Positions 52,726 to 62,452 of a DNA stretch of 64,000 bases are shown in pieces. A model generated the notes under the pieces. It did no database searches. It was not told the DNA's origin and saw only the letters and a list, made by a program, of their open reading frames with translations. The stretch is from Patiria pectinifera (lineage: Eukaryota > Echinodermata > Asteroidea > Valvatida > Asterinidae): NCBI GenBank assembly GCA_029964075.1, contig CM057135.1, positions 2,651,001-2,715,000 of the forward strand, read 5' to 3'. The position numbers and the translations under genes were made by a program. Numbering within the stretch: position 1 is the first letter of the stretch; each line of letters begins with the position of its first letter.

Positions 52726-53174
52726 CGTACATATGCCTTTTTACTATGTGTTGATGGTGTAATGAGGACTTTGTTGGAAAAATATGTTGCCAACCACGGC
52801 CTCAATTTATGCGTTTACGGCAGCACATTTAAAATGGCGCCAATGTTTACAACAAAAGAAAGGCATATAGAGTGCAAGTCTTGCTACGATCCAGGTGATT
52901 AGTAACTGGCATTCGGAGAATGTATCAAAGCTCTACATTGTATGTTGCATTTAAATGCAAATTGTGAGTCGGAAACGCTTACGTGTTACTGTTAGGGAGA
53001 CTCTATTCATGATGACAAAGGCATATTCTTCAAGTATAACCATGGTTACTGAACACCGGTAGTAAACAACATAGTATCAATCGGTTGAAATGAAATACAA
53101 AATACAGAACAAATTTTAACGTGGAAAATAAAACATGAAGTATGAGTTAACGAAAATGTGCTGGAGTGTTTCGT

Positions 53175-54068
53175 CTATTTCCCCGTGTAGGTCTTGAATT
53201 CCCCGGTGTGCAGCTTGTATCTGATTAATGGCGGAATAGACCAAGGAATGTAGGCGAATTGTACGCGCTCATCTCGTCGGATAGTCGGTAGATTGTCTTC
53301 CCGCAGCTTCTTACGGAAATCCCGGACCCTGGTTGAAACATCATCTGATATGTAGATTGTTGAACCCTGGTACTTGTTGCCTTTCAGGAGCTTTACTGCA
53401 TTTTTTAGGATGAACTGCCTGTCCCCGTAACGGAGTAGCTTACAATGGATCGGTCTTGGTCTTGGTCTTTGACGGCTTGTTGTGGCCGGAGTTGTGGCTT
53501 GATTGGCCGGTCTATGTGCTGGGGTTCGATGGGCCCGTTCAATCTCCACATCTTCGGCACCTTCCAACTTCATATGATTTGTGAGGAATTCAGACACAAA
53601 TTCCTCACACGTCTTGTCTCCTTCAGCCCCCTTCGAAACACCGTGAATGATGATGTTGTTACGCCGGCTCCTGTTCTGTAGATCTTCAATCTGGTTGGTA
53701 AGTTTATCGATAAGTTGGTAGTTACCACCACATCTGTTGTTGATCAGCGCTACCAGATCCTTGTTTTCCTTGTTGGCGAATTCCACTGCCGTTTCCAGGT
53801 CGGAGATGGTCTTTTCGTGACGATCTACCTTGGACGTTATCTCTTGGAACCTGCCTTCAAGAGTTAACAATCTAGATGCCATGGAGTCAAGGGATGTGAT
53901 GATCTTGTCCAGCTTTTGGTGGACATCTTGTTGACAGTGGCAGCCATCTTGCTTGGTCTCAGGAGTGGACGTTTCATTGGGAGAAAACGTTGTTGTTGAT
54001 TCTTTCGTTCCCCTAGTTCTTCTTTGACTTCTTGAAGACTTGTTGTCTTCCGACTGGTTTCCCATCAT
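53175..54068 (-). CDS. LINE ORF1 protein, L1-like
   Basis: 297 residues, intact. A basic disordered N-terminus (residues 1-45) is followed by a coiled coil (about 48-135: VHQKLDKIITSLDSMASRLL), then IEDLQNRSRRNNIIIHGVSK starting an RRM-like domain, the motif VEIERAHRTPAHRP, a Thr/Pro insertion, and a C-terminal domain ending PWSIPPLIRYKLHTGEFKT. Proteins of this kind trimerise and bind LINE RNA. It is uninterrupted, unlike the pol downstream, and is the better-preserved relative of 22876-23484. Confidence 0.75.
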   Translation of the reverse strand: MMGNQSEDNKSSRSQRRTRGTKESTTTFSPNETSTPETKQDGCHCQQDVHQKLDKIITSLDSMASRLLTLEGRFQEITSKVDRHEKTISDLETAVEFANKENKDLVALINNRCGGNYQLIDKLTNQIEDLQNRSRRNNIIIHGVSKGAEGDKTCEEFVSEFLTNHMKLEGAEDVEIERAHRTPAHRPANQATTPATTSRQRPRPRPIHCKLLRYGDRQFILKNAVKLLKGNKYQGSTIYISDDVSTRVRDFRKKLREDNLPTIRRDERVQFAYIPWSIPPLIRYKLHTGEFKTYTGK

Positions 54069-54641
54069 CCCGGCGACGATGTTATGGTAGATTTGATGTA
54101 GGAAAGTAACACACAGCGGTGGTTTTTAGTGAAAGATTGGGAGAGTAAAGATGAACTCATTGTGCACTGTCGGTGGTATTCATTGTGTAACATTGATTGT
54201 GCATAACGAGTTGCATTAACCTATTGTAAAATTATCATGGAATGGCTTGGTAATATTTAGGGCTCCCAAATACCATAGCCTATCAACCAAGTAGTGAAAG
54301 GCGGTGTATACTACTCCGTTAGTTCTAGGTGAAATGAATCAGGAATGCGATGGATTGTTCTAGGATATAAACCATGTTTCTGGTTAAATTAACCAGGAAT
54401 GTGGTGTCACTCTGCCATGTTTACCAGAGCCTGGTACATTTAACCAGGTATGTGGTGTATCACTCTACATTTATAACCAATGTGGTGTATCACTCCCAAT
54501 GTATTTCTTCGCAATTATATCGTCATTGTAATGTTGACTAGTCTTTAATCATCACTGTTTTCCTCGCTGACGTCTTCTTCATCTTGATGGAACAGTCCGT
54601 AAAATTTCATCTGGTGTCGAGCCCTTTGTACGCTAATGCCC

Positions 54642-55147
54642 TTATATATTTTTGTCTTCGAGATTGTCCACAATATCTTGATGAGTATCGTTATCTTTCA
54701 GATGTAGGTAGCTTGACAGAAAATCCTTGTACTTGTCAAAAAAAATTTGCTTGACTGCCCAGAGGGTCTTCCTATCGGCCTTTTCCTTGGCCTGATCTTC
54801 ACCCATACCCTCGTTGATGTACTTTTCATGTTTTCGCTCCACATGTCACGAGTCGCTTCTTTGGACTCTTCAAACCAGTCTTGGAATGTAGCATTGTCTT
54901 CTAATTCACAACTAGACTCATCTTCATCGTCATCTTCTACCTCCGAGTCCGTTTCCGAGCCCGATTTATCCACGTCAGGATGATCAGATTGAATAACCTC
55001 AATTTCAGAATCATCGTTAACCCCATTCATTTTAGATTCATCTTCAGCATGAGCGTTTTCGGTATGTCTCCAGAGATTATATCTCCGTCCAAAGCTTTTA
55101 TCACACTGGTTACAAGCATGGGGTTTGACTGCAGAAAGAGTATTCAT
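54642..55147 (-). pseudogene. C2H2 zinc-finger protein, possibly frameshifted
   Basis: Starts near 55147. One classical finger (HACNQCDKSFGRRYNLWRHT), then an acidic stretch (SEVEDDDEDESSCELEDN) and DWFEESKEATRDMWSENM. The next segment reads better in another frame (54642-54842: MERKHEKYINEGMGEDQAKE), which suggests a frameshift near 54840. It may be the last exon of the same gene as 56016-56276. Similar combinations recur in invertebrate genomes in many copies (recalled), so it could be a mobile gene. Confidence 0.45.
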
Positions 55148-55249
55148 GTTGAAGTTATAAAGGCTGATTCACGAATGACAAGAAACGGATGAATTGATTT
55201 AATATATATTGTGCCGAGACCTGTCTGTTTGAGGTCATTTCCACATTCC

Positions 55250-55755
55250 CCCTGCGCATGCTCTCTGTGTGCCTGTGCATGCTCTCTGTGTGCCTGTGCG
55301 CTCTTAATTCCGTGCTCATCCTACTCTATTCCGTGCTCATCCTGCTCTATTTCGTGCTCATCCTACTATATTCCGTGCTCCGCCTACTCCATTCCGTGCT
55401 CATCCTACTCTATTTCGTGCTCATCCTACTCTATTTCATGCTCATCCTACTCTATTCCGTGTTCATCCTACTCTATTTCGTGCTCATCCTACCCTTTTTC
55501 GTGCTCAGCCTACTCTATTCCGTGCTCATCCTACTCCATTTCATGCTCATCCTACTCTATTTTGTGCTCATCCTACTCTATTCCGTGCTCATTTTACTCT
55601 ATTCCGTGCTCAGCCCAATCTATTCCGTGCTCATCCTACTCCATTTCGTGCTCATCCTACTCTATTTCGTGCTCATCCTACTCTATTCCGTGCTCATCCT
55701 ACTCTATTCCGTGCTCATCCTACTCCATCACGTGCTCAGCCCGCTCTACTGATTC
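55250..55755. repeat. 21-bp minisatellite, about 24 copies
   Basis: Tandem units of TCCTACTCTATTCCGTGCTCA with variants (TTTCG, CAGCC). Because 21 is a multiple of three, several frames stay open and give Ser-Tyr-Ser-Ile-Pro-Cys or Leu-Leu-Tyr-Ser-Val repeats. These are not treated as genes. Confidence 0.95.
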
Positions 55756-56015
55756 CGTGCTCATTTCTGATAATTCACTTATTCTCTGCAAACTTTAATG
55801 TACACGCTGAAGTATTTGCAACAATAACACGTTTGAGATGGGTCATCTTTTTCTATTACTCTTTTTTTATTCCAAACCATTTTACATTATTATACAAGTA
55901 ACAATTTATCAACAATAGAAAACAACTGGACACATTTTAATCTAAATCGAGTCAGCAAAGAGACATTAGGTAAATAAACATTGATAATTCGGGTGAATCA
56001 AACATGTTGTTGGGA

Positions 56016-56276
56016 CTATCCATCGATGTGACAAATATTATACAACACTGCCCTTCCGTTTTCAGGTTCTTCGACCCTCTTTTTGACATGCATATCGACA
56101 TACTTGGTAAAAAGACGATTTCTGGTTTGGATAGTCGAATACTGTGAGACAATGCGTTTGTTCTCTTTAGCGGTTGTATTCCACTCCGATCTGCACTTTC
56201 CTAAACCTGTTTCCAAAATGTCATCTACCGCTTTATCAAAGTACCTCTCTACCTTATCAGACACGTCCAACATCAA
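56016..56276 (-). pseudogene. Conserved-looking exon upstream of the zinc finger
   Basis: Open for 86 codons: SDKVERYFDKAVDDILETGL, GKCRSEWNTTAKENKRIVSQ, then a helix ending RLFTKYVDMHVKKRVEEP. The pattern is familiar from uncharacterised invertebrate proteins that end in C2H2 fingers, but I cannot name it. It lies 0.9 kb upstream of the finger-encoding segment on the same strand, with the minisatellite between. Confidence 0.4.
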
Positions 56277-57024
56277 ACATTCGTGATTTTTCTTGGTGAA
56301 GTCTTCGGCTATTGGTTACGGCAGTTTCACATTGCATAGCGCGCACGTAAAAAAAAGGTCTGTAATGTGTTGGTTCGGGTTTTGTTAACTCCAAAGATGG
56401 ATTATGTTGCCCGTGACGTCACACAACATGGCGCCTTACATGTACCGAGAAAAGGCGTATATGTTTCGTCCCAATAAATGTCAAAATAAGACACTTTAAG
56501 GATACCCTTTACAAAAAGCAATGACAGACACCAACTTGGAGTGATGTTTTCTTTAAGAAATGAATGAAAAAGGGCTATAATTTACATCCAATTGTTCATT
56601 TCGGGGAATTTTCGCTAAAGTTTTTGCCGTGCGCGGTGAATTTTGTTCGAGCAGCGAGGACTTTCAAAAATCCTTACAGAAAAGTAAAAACACATTTTCA
56701 CAAGAAATCTTAATGCTTATTTGATAAATATATAAATAAACTAAACAATACATACTTGTTCTTTGTTGGGTCGACAGTTTTAATTGAAATACAGACGCTG
56801 AAAGTAACGCTTCATTTCCCGCACTTCGCGGAGAATTTGGACTGCTGGATCGCTGGTTCACGGTTTAGCATGCCACTTGTACATACAAACTGGCGCGCGG
56901 GTACCAGGTGGCCTAGCGACTTTCGCGCGGTACTCAAATTTGTTGACATACATGTACATATGTATTAGAGGGTTCGGTTTATGAAAAATAAAACAGTTAA
57001 CCCTCATTTGTCATTTACTTTATT

Positions 57025-57779
57025 ATGAGTTTCCGATTTCATGAAATATCGCTGGGGAAAATCTGTAGAATTTGTACCGAAAGGCTTCATCCGAGAGTAG
57101 TAAAACAGAAACGAAAACCACTTTCCTGCTGCAGTGCTCGCAAGGAAATAGCGCATGTATTTGGAGTCAGTACGTGGAACGATAGACCCGACCAGCATCC
57201 AGCCTTCCTGTGTGAGAGGTGTTCAAGAAACATTAGACACTTTACTGGAGGCACCCGGGATATCGATGTCGACAAATTGCTCGTGAACCAGAAAATACAA
57301 TCCGAGTGGCCTCCCCACAAACGAACAGGTGAATGCTTTGTGTGTGAGCTTGCTACTAAACAGGGGAAAGGGGGTAGAGCCAGAGGCCGCAAAATAAGAC
57401 GGTTGTATACTTCAGGAGCTTCTTGTGAAACGGTGCAAGCGACACTATTCCCATTCAGCTACACAGATGCCAACATTTTTGAGCATTTGGACGGAGTATT
57501 AAGTAGGCCTAGCGTACAAGTGCCCACAAGTTTGGACTTGCTAAATGACAGGGGAGAGGGGAGTATTTTTTGTCTGCGCATAATGCCAGTGCATCTTAAG
57601 CCAACCCAGTGTGCAAACACCTTGCGAGCAACAATTTTTGTGCAGTCTGTCTCACAGAATATTTCCAACATTCGAAGAGCCCATCTGTGAAGTGCCCAGT
57701 ATGTAATAACATGACCAGTTATGGGCAAATCACAAGAAGTCCACGTGTATTAACTGTACAGCTAGACAACGTGCTGGCC
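57025..57779 (+). pseudogene. RAG1 N-terminal-like (N-RAG) gene, cut by the second Polinton-like element
   Basis: Starts at ATG 57025. Residues about 10-70 have GKICRICTERLHP, IAHVFGVSTWND, HPAFLCERCSRNIRHF: the Cys-Cys, FG, His-Pro and Cys-Cys order of the RAG1 N-terminal zinc-binding region. TGECFVCELATKQGKGGRAR matches the following basic zinc motif. A RING finger then appears, read in another frame (57609 onward: CKHLASNNFCAVCL then KCPVCNNM), as in RAG1. A frameshift lies near 57600. The frame ends where AGTAGG of the mobile element begins (57780). Related N-RAG proteins are known from sea urchin, lancelet and Aplysia. Confidence 0.55.
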
Positions 57780-57965
57780 AGTAGGTATATATGGGGGATA
57801 CCAGACTTTGCCATAGGTCTGGGGGTAGTACAGGGCCAATGGGGAGAGGGGCAGGTACCAGACTTTATCTCTCTCCCCCATGATCTCTGCCCCCTCTCCC
57901 CCATGATCTCTACCCCCGCCCCTCCCCCTCTCAATATATCAGTCTCGGAATAAGGCCAGGCCCTC
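57780..57965 (+). repeat. Terminal repeat of copy 2 (diverged)
   Basis: GC-rich, with CCCCCATGATCTCTGCCCCC units and an AATATATCAGTCTCGGAAT end similar to the copy 1 termini. The outer 60 bp differ apart from AGTAGG, suggesting divergence or a different subfamily. Confidence 0.65.
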
Positions 57966-58139
57966 TATATTTATATTTTTTATTTTTGATCTTGTGTTAA
58001 ATAAATAAATCTGTATAAATACGACTCATACAAGTCTACTTCAACCTTGACACTGCACTTCTGCAGTTTGGGTAAACACCTATTGAAATTCAATGGGCCG
58101 TGAATTGTTTTTATTAGTTGGGGCAGCCTGTATATGACC

Positions 58140-58501
58140 CAACGCATACGTCAGAAGCAAACAATGGTTGACTAATTTTAGATCCTATAAAAGGAATGTA
58201 GGGTGTGCATACGTTGGCATACGTCAGAAGCAAACAATGGTTGCTAATTTTAGTTCCTATATAAGCCAGATGCCCTCATAGGGCAGTCGAATTGACTATA
58301 TAAGGCGGAGTTCAGTGGGATCTGATCATATCAAGCCTCCAAGACGAAAAGCCTATCCTATCAAGCCTCCAAGACGATAAAAAACAGCCACGTCACAGCA
58401 CTGTGCATATCACACTGTATAGCTTCGTTTGCAAACACGGGACAGCTAAACTACCAACTTTTGCTAAGCATCCCAGGAAAACATCACACCAACTTTCAAA
58501 G
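58140..58501 (+). promoter_or_regulatory. Promoter, duplicated upstream element and leader exon, copy 2
   Basis: ACGTCAGAAGCAAACAATGG occurs twice (from about 58148 and 58221). TATA boxes CCTATATAAG (58256-58265) and CTATATAAGG (58296-58305) follow. A leader exon ends CAAAG|GTAACT (intron starts 58502). The first TATA box and its surroundings are kept in copy 1 (48809-48818). Confidence 0.6.
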
Positions 58502-58561
58502 GTAACTATAATACGCTTATAACGTGTATTTTTTTTGTTTACATCAGGTACCTAATATGAT

Positions 58562-58870
58562 AGGGTGGCTTGTGCGTAAAGCGCTCACAAGGTGACCACA
58601 GTTCGAATCCTAGCCGCGAAAGGCATGTGAGTAGAGTTGTGAGTTGGTTCTCTCCTGTGCCACAAGGGTTTTTCTCCGGGCCCTCTGATTTTTCTCTCTC
58701 TACAAAAATCAAATACTTTCGATCTGAGGCTGTGCTACGTGGTAATATGGGTCAATGTGGCCAGCAGCCATAGACGCCTTTACGTGCTAGCGGCCCAACC
58801 ACGTTGTAGCCGCGTCCTTCACAATTCAGCATCCAGCCGCGAGTAAGGATGAATAACCTCCCAATTTATT
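58562..58870 (+). mobile_element. tRNA-derived SINE in the intron
   Basis: Starts with a tRNA-like head: box A-like GGTGGCTTGTGCGTAAAGC and box B AGTTCGAATCC, spaced as in Pol III genes. An unrelated body follows, ending near TTATTATTATGTTATGTTATG. It lies wholly within the intron 58502-58936. Its promoter motifs differ from those of the array at 42544-43367. Confidence 0.6.
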
Positions 58871-58936
58871 ATTATGTTATGTTATGTGTGTAACGAAATT
58901 TACTTACTAAGACCTATTCTCCAATTTTTTTTTCAG

Positions 58937-59647
58937 ATGAACTTCCCATCTAGTGTTGTAGATGTCACATACGGGCAAGATTCCGTCACATTGGCAAACA
59001 GCATGGTCAACACTGTGGGTGAATGGATCGTGGCTAAAATAGGAGAGCTGACTTAGCAGTTGAAGAATGCTAAGGCACTTTTGGACACTGGACGGCTTGA
59101 TGAACTTAAACAGGTTTTATCACAAACGCCTGATTTAGTCAATCCACCTCAATTACCTATTTTAAAAATGTATATTGATGCCGAAGATGAGATTGACGAG
59201 ATGGAGGTGGATCAGCCCGACATTCCTGTAATTAGAAAGACTGTTGATCCAAAAGAAATTTATAATGAAATTAAGGAAAATTATAACAGGCAGCAGGGAG
59301 GTAATGACAGGGTTGTCCCTAGCGTAACCGTAGTTGATATGGAAAGGAGTTTATCTGATTTGGAGGGGTGTGTAAAGTCATGTAGTAAAATTTATAACAT
59401 GTCTGAAAATGGGACTCTCAGAAATGCAGCTAATATGGGACACTGGTTGGAAATATCATTTAAAACCTTTCGGCGGGATAAGAAAAGAGGGAAGGTAATT
59501 TCAGCAAACTTCAACATTTGGGTGAAAAACAATTGTAAGATAAAAAGAACTTGGGCAAAAATACACAGAGACTTTTACGACCTCACCAAGAAGTACCCGC
59601 AATTACTCCACTGTTGCCTACCCTTAACGTTCTTCAGAAAAAAATAA
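58937..59647 (+). pseudogene. Spliced gene of copy 2, unknown function, one in-frame stop
   Basis: The acceptor TTTTTTTTTCAG sits directly before ATG 58937. The frame runs 39 codons, hits TAG (59054-59056), then stays open for 196 codons. Contents: helical VTLANSMVNTVGEWIVAKIG, then KALLDTGRLDELKQVLSQ, an acidic Pro-rich linker, VDMERSLSDLEGCVKSCSKI, and GHWLEISFKTFRRDKKRG with NFNIWVKNNCKIKRTWAKIH, a helix-turn-helix-like end in the style of phage-type DUF3102 domains (weak resemblance). Absent from copy 1, which has 113-bp repeats at that place. Possibly an early regulatory protein, judging by its promoter (inference). Confidence 0.5.
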
Positions 59648-59806
59648 AATGCATATTGTAAACTATTTTACAAGTAATTTAGAAGTAGGATCAAAATGGA
59701 CACATGCTGTGATTTGTAACTGTGGCCAGTGTGGACCTTGAGTAAAAACCTGTTGATATATGACAAACCAAACAGCTATTTAAATGAGTTAATTTGATTT
59801 ACAACG

Positions 59807-59831
59807 AAAAAGCCACTCAGAGTGGCTTTTT
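59807..59831. terminator. Perfect 11-bp hairpin with T-run downstream of the spliced gene
   Basis: AAAAAGCCACT pairs with AGTGGCTTTTT across a CAG loop, 160 bp after the stop at 59647. Same layout as 43658-43692: A-run, GC-rich stem starting AGCC, T-run. Different stem sequence, so it is not a simple copy. Confidence 0.6.
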
Positions 59832-60050
59832 ACTGTATATATTAAGATGTCATAAAAGCTATTTAAATGAGCTAATTTGAATGACAAGGGGTTAATGTAC
59901 CGATAAAAACAGAGGGTGCTATTTATAGGCGCTAAGAGATCTGATTTCAATTATATAAAGAAAGGTGCTGTTCAATAAAATAAAAAAAGAGAGGGCGGTT
60001 TTTTATTTATTTAAAAATGCAATCATTTTTATTTAAAGTTTATTAAATAG

Positions 60051-60526
60051 ATGGAATACTTTGAGGCGCCGCAACTTGGGGATAAGTGCGATCACCATAT
60101 AATCATCAAGAATGTTTTTATAGTTTGTGAAACGTGCGGTGAAATAGTCTCACGTAACTTTGATTTTTCGGCAGAAAATGCGCAAGAAGATCGTATCAAT
60201 TGGTCAACTTTAAAAAGAAACAAAAGAAAAACCGTTGAGAAACTTATTTTTTCTGTTTGTCCAGAGCAAGACTTAGAAGATGTCCAAGAAACAATCAATA
60301 AATATAACGAGCTCGTTAATTACAAAACATTGAGGGGAAATGGTTGCGTTAAACGGTCGTTAATAGCGGCGTGTACCATCACGTCGTTGGATTAGACAAA
60401 GAACGAGTTAGAGATGTATTTAAAGTGACTCAAAATCAATTTAATAAGGCACTAAAAAGATACGATGACCACTACAATAAAGGCGGGGCCGAGGGTGTAG
60501 CCCTAAGAGGTGAAATAGAGGTATAA
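60051..60526 (+). pseudogene. TFIIB-like transcription factor, copy 2 (one frameshift)
   Basis: ATG at 60051, preceded by TTTATTAAATAG. A zinc ribbon (KCDHHIIIKN and FIVCETCGEIVSR) is followed by the cyclin-fold core: DVQETINKYNELVNYKTLRG and VKRSLIAAC, a motif pair typical of TFIIB core repeats. The frame is lost right after this motif near 60377, where copy 1 has one more T. A basic helical end continues in the other frame to a stop at 60524-60526. At about 155 residues it is half the size of cellular TFIIB, with one cyclin repeat at most. It probably directed transcription from the AT-rich boxes of this element. Confidence 0.65.
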
Positions 60527-60548
60527 CTCGGCGGATCGCTTTCATAAT

Positions 60549-61204
60549 GTTTATTTACCGAGAATTTGAACTTGTAAGTTTTTCGATAAGAGATTTTTTT
60601 CTTGTGCCAGCCGTTCGTCTACCCGTTTTTTAACTTCTTTTTCAAAGTCTGTATCGTTTTTAATTTTTTGAAGCTTTGTGCTGGTCTTTGTTCTAATTTT
60701 TTGCTTAAGCTCGTTAAATTTTGCGAGCTCTCTCGTAATCAGTAAGAACTCTTCGTGCGATATATCTCCGTCGTTGATGGCTTGAGACACGTATTCTTCA
60801 ATCGTGTTAAGTTTGGAGTCTGCTAATATTTTAATCTGGTCGTGCTTTTTGAGCTTGGCGGATAATCGCTTAGACGCGATTCTAAGCAGAATATCTACAC
60901 CAAAAGCGCCCATAAACGTTCCTTCTAGCACCAATCCAACGGGGGCTGATAAAACACCCAAGAGAGAGGGAATACTAACAGCCCCCGCTATAGCCCCCAA
61001 TCCTTCTAATCCTATCTCTACGTAATTAATAGTGTCGATCATTCTCTTTATTTTTTTATAAGTGCGCTCTCGGTGGTCTCTCTCTTTCAAGATTAAAGAT
61101 CAAATCTCTACAATCTTTTTAAGTCTGTACACTTTTGTTTCTTCGTTACTATTTAATCGGAGTACATCTCCAGAAATATCGGGGTATAATACATTATTAC
61201 TCAT
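60549..61204 (-). pseudogene. Hydrophobic-core helical protein, copy 2
   Basis: Nearly identical to 46142-46798. The ATG at 61204 follows TTTTTAATATAAAAAG (complement orientation). The N-terminal part is disturbed near 61095-61110, where the frame differs from copy 1; the rest (60551-61090) is open. The hydrophobic Gly/Ala segment and charged C-terminus are kept; the last few residues differ. Confidence 0.55.
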
Positions 61205-61230
61205 GTTTTTAATATAAAAAGATTTTAAAA

Positions 61231-62411
61231 TTAAAAGATCTCCAACTCGATAATGATACCCTCAGCCTTTTTTTTGAATACCTGTCCTTTTTCACCGCTG
61301 ATAGAAAATGTCAGTTTGTCGATTATACCGTTTTTAAGTTTTTTGAAATCCTCGACTCTATCAGGCTGGGGTTCGCGCGTAGCCACGGGTACGATTTTTA
61401 AGATGTCAGAAGGACGACCATTAAAAAAGTTTTCACTCGTACTTAATTGCGGGCAGCGAATAAACAAAAATTTAAACGGATTAACGTCGTAATACCCCGT
61501 ATACACCACTTTGGGTACCAGTCTTCCTTTGGGTAAATTGAGTAATCGAGATACTTCTCTGTTCAAGCGCAATTTGAGATTTACCTCGGTTATCACCAAC
61601 GTCACCTTTTTAGATTCTCTAAATATTTGAAAACTTACCCCGGGTATAGAATTTAAAATGAAATTGAACCAATCGACGTCGTACCACCCCGGCGGTATGA
61701 TGATCGAACCGTGACTCCGAGTGGCAACGGCTCTAAATGACTCGGAGGAATAAAATCGAAATCATCACCCGTCACGATAAGACTTCCTCTTATAATCACC
61801 CCTGCTTCTCTACTATCTCTCAACTCGCTCAACTCGCTCGCACCCATTTCTCCTTCAATAAACTTTAAAGCCAATTCCTCACCTTCAAAGATTGTTCTTT
61901 CTCTAACAAATAATATTCTTACTAAAGATTGAAGCGTATTAAGTTCTAATTCATTTTTTGGTATTTCTGAATTCATGGCGGCTAAAATCAACCCTCGCCA
62001 TTCAGCTATAATAGCTCTTTTTCTTTTGTTTGCTTCTAAAACGGATTCTAGTCTATCGTCTTCGTACGCTTTTATAAGATCGTTTATAGTTTTTTTGTAA
62101 AACATTTGCATCGTTAAATAAATAGTGGTATGGTATATCGGGTAACAATCGCTCTATAAAATCTCTATCCGGCGTTGTTATGTGTACATCTGAAAGAAAC
62201 TCCGCGGGTATGAGGGGAGGTTTATCTGTGGTAAACGCGGGTCTCCCATCTATTTGCGTAAACCAATCAATCTCCGTGGCGCTGGAAATATTAAAATATC
62301 CGGCGTTAAACAACACCCTTTTTACACGTATAGATTTTTGAACGTTTAAATTATCTACGACGTCTTCTAATTTAAACGTCTGCTCATTTGAAACAAGTGA
62401 AACGAATGCAT
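61231..62411 (-). pseudogene. Candidate minor capsid or penton-like protein, copy 2 (frameshifted)
   Basis: Three frames replace the single one in copy 1: start region 62053-62316, middle 61653-62111, end 61231-61605. Frame changes lie near 62100 and 61700, and there is a change in the tail (VFKKKAEG in place of EFNNKGEG). Remaining sequence is closely similar to copy 1. Confidence 0.5.
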
Positions 62412-62452
62412 TTATTTTAAAGTCTTTTTATATTAAAACTGAAACTAAAAAA

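Larger units (their letters stand above)
50490..54120 (-). mobile_element. Second LINE, endonuclease region missing
   Basis: Minus strand: ORF1 protein (54068-53175), then no endonuclease, then RT and C-terminal pol fragments (52571-50801). The 3' UTR ends in TAGATTAGATTAGATT near 50500, a microsatellite-type 3' end typical of this LINE clade. It is the same family as the LINE at 16-23.5 kb. Stops and frame changes break the pol. Confidence 0.75.

Noticed and set aside
55250-55755. CRISPR-like array of short repeats
   Set aside because: The 21-bp units are directly adjacent with no spacers.
55211-55798. Long Ser-Tyr/Leu-Leu repeat ORFs
   Set aside because: Produced by the 21-bp minisatellite, which keeps frames open because its period is a multiple of three.
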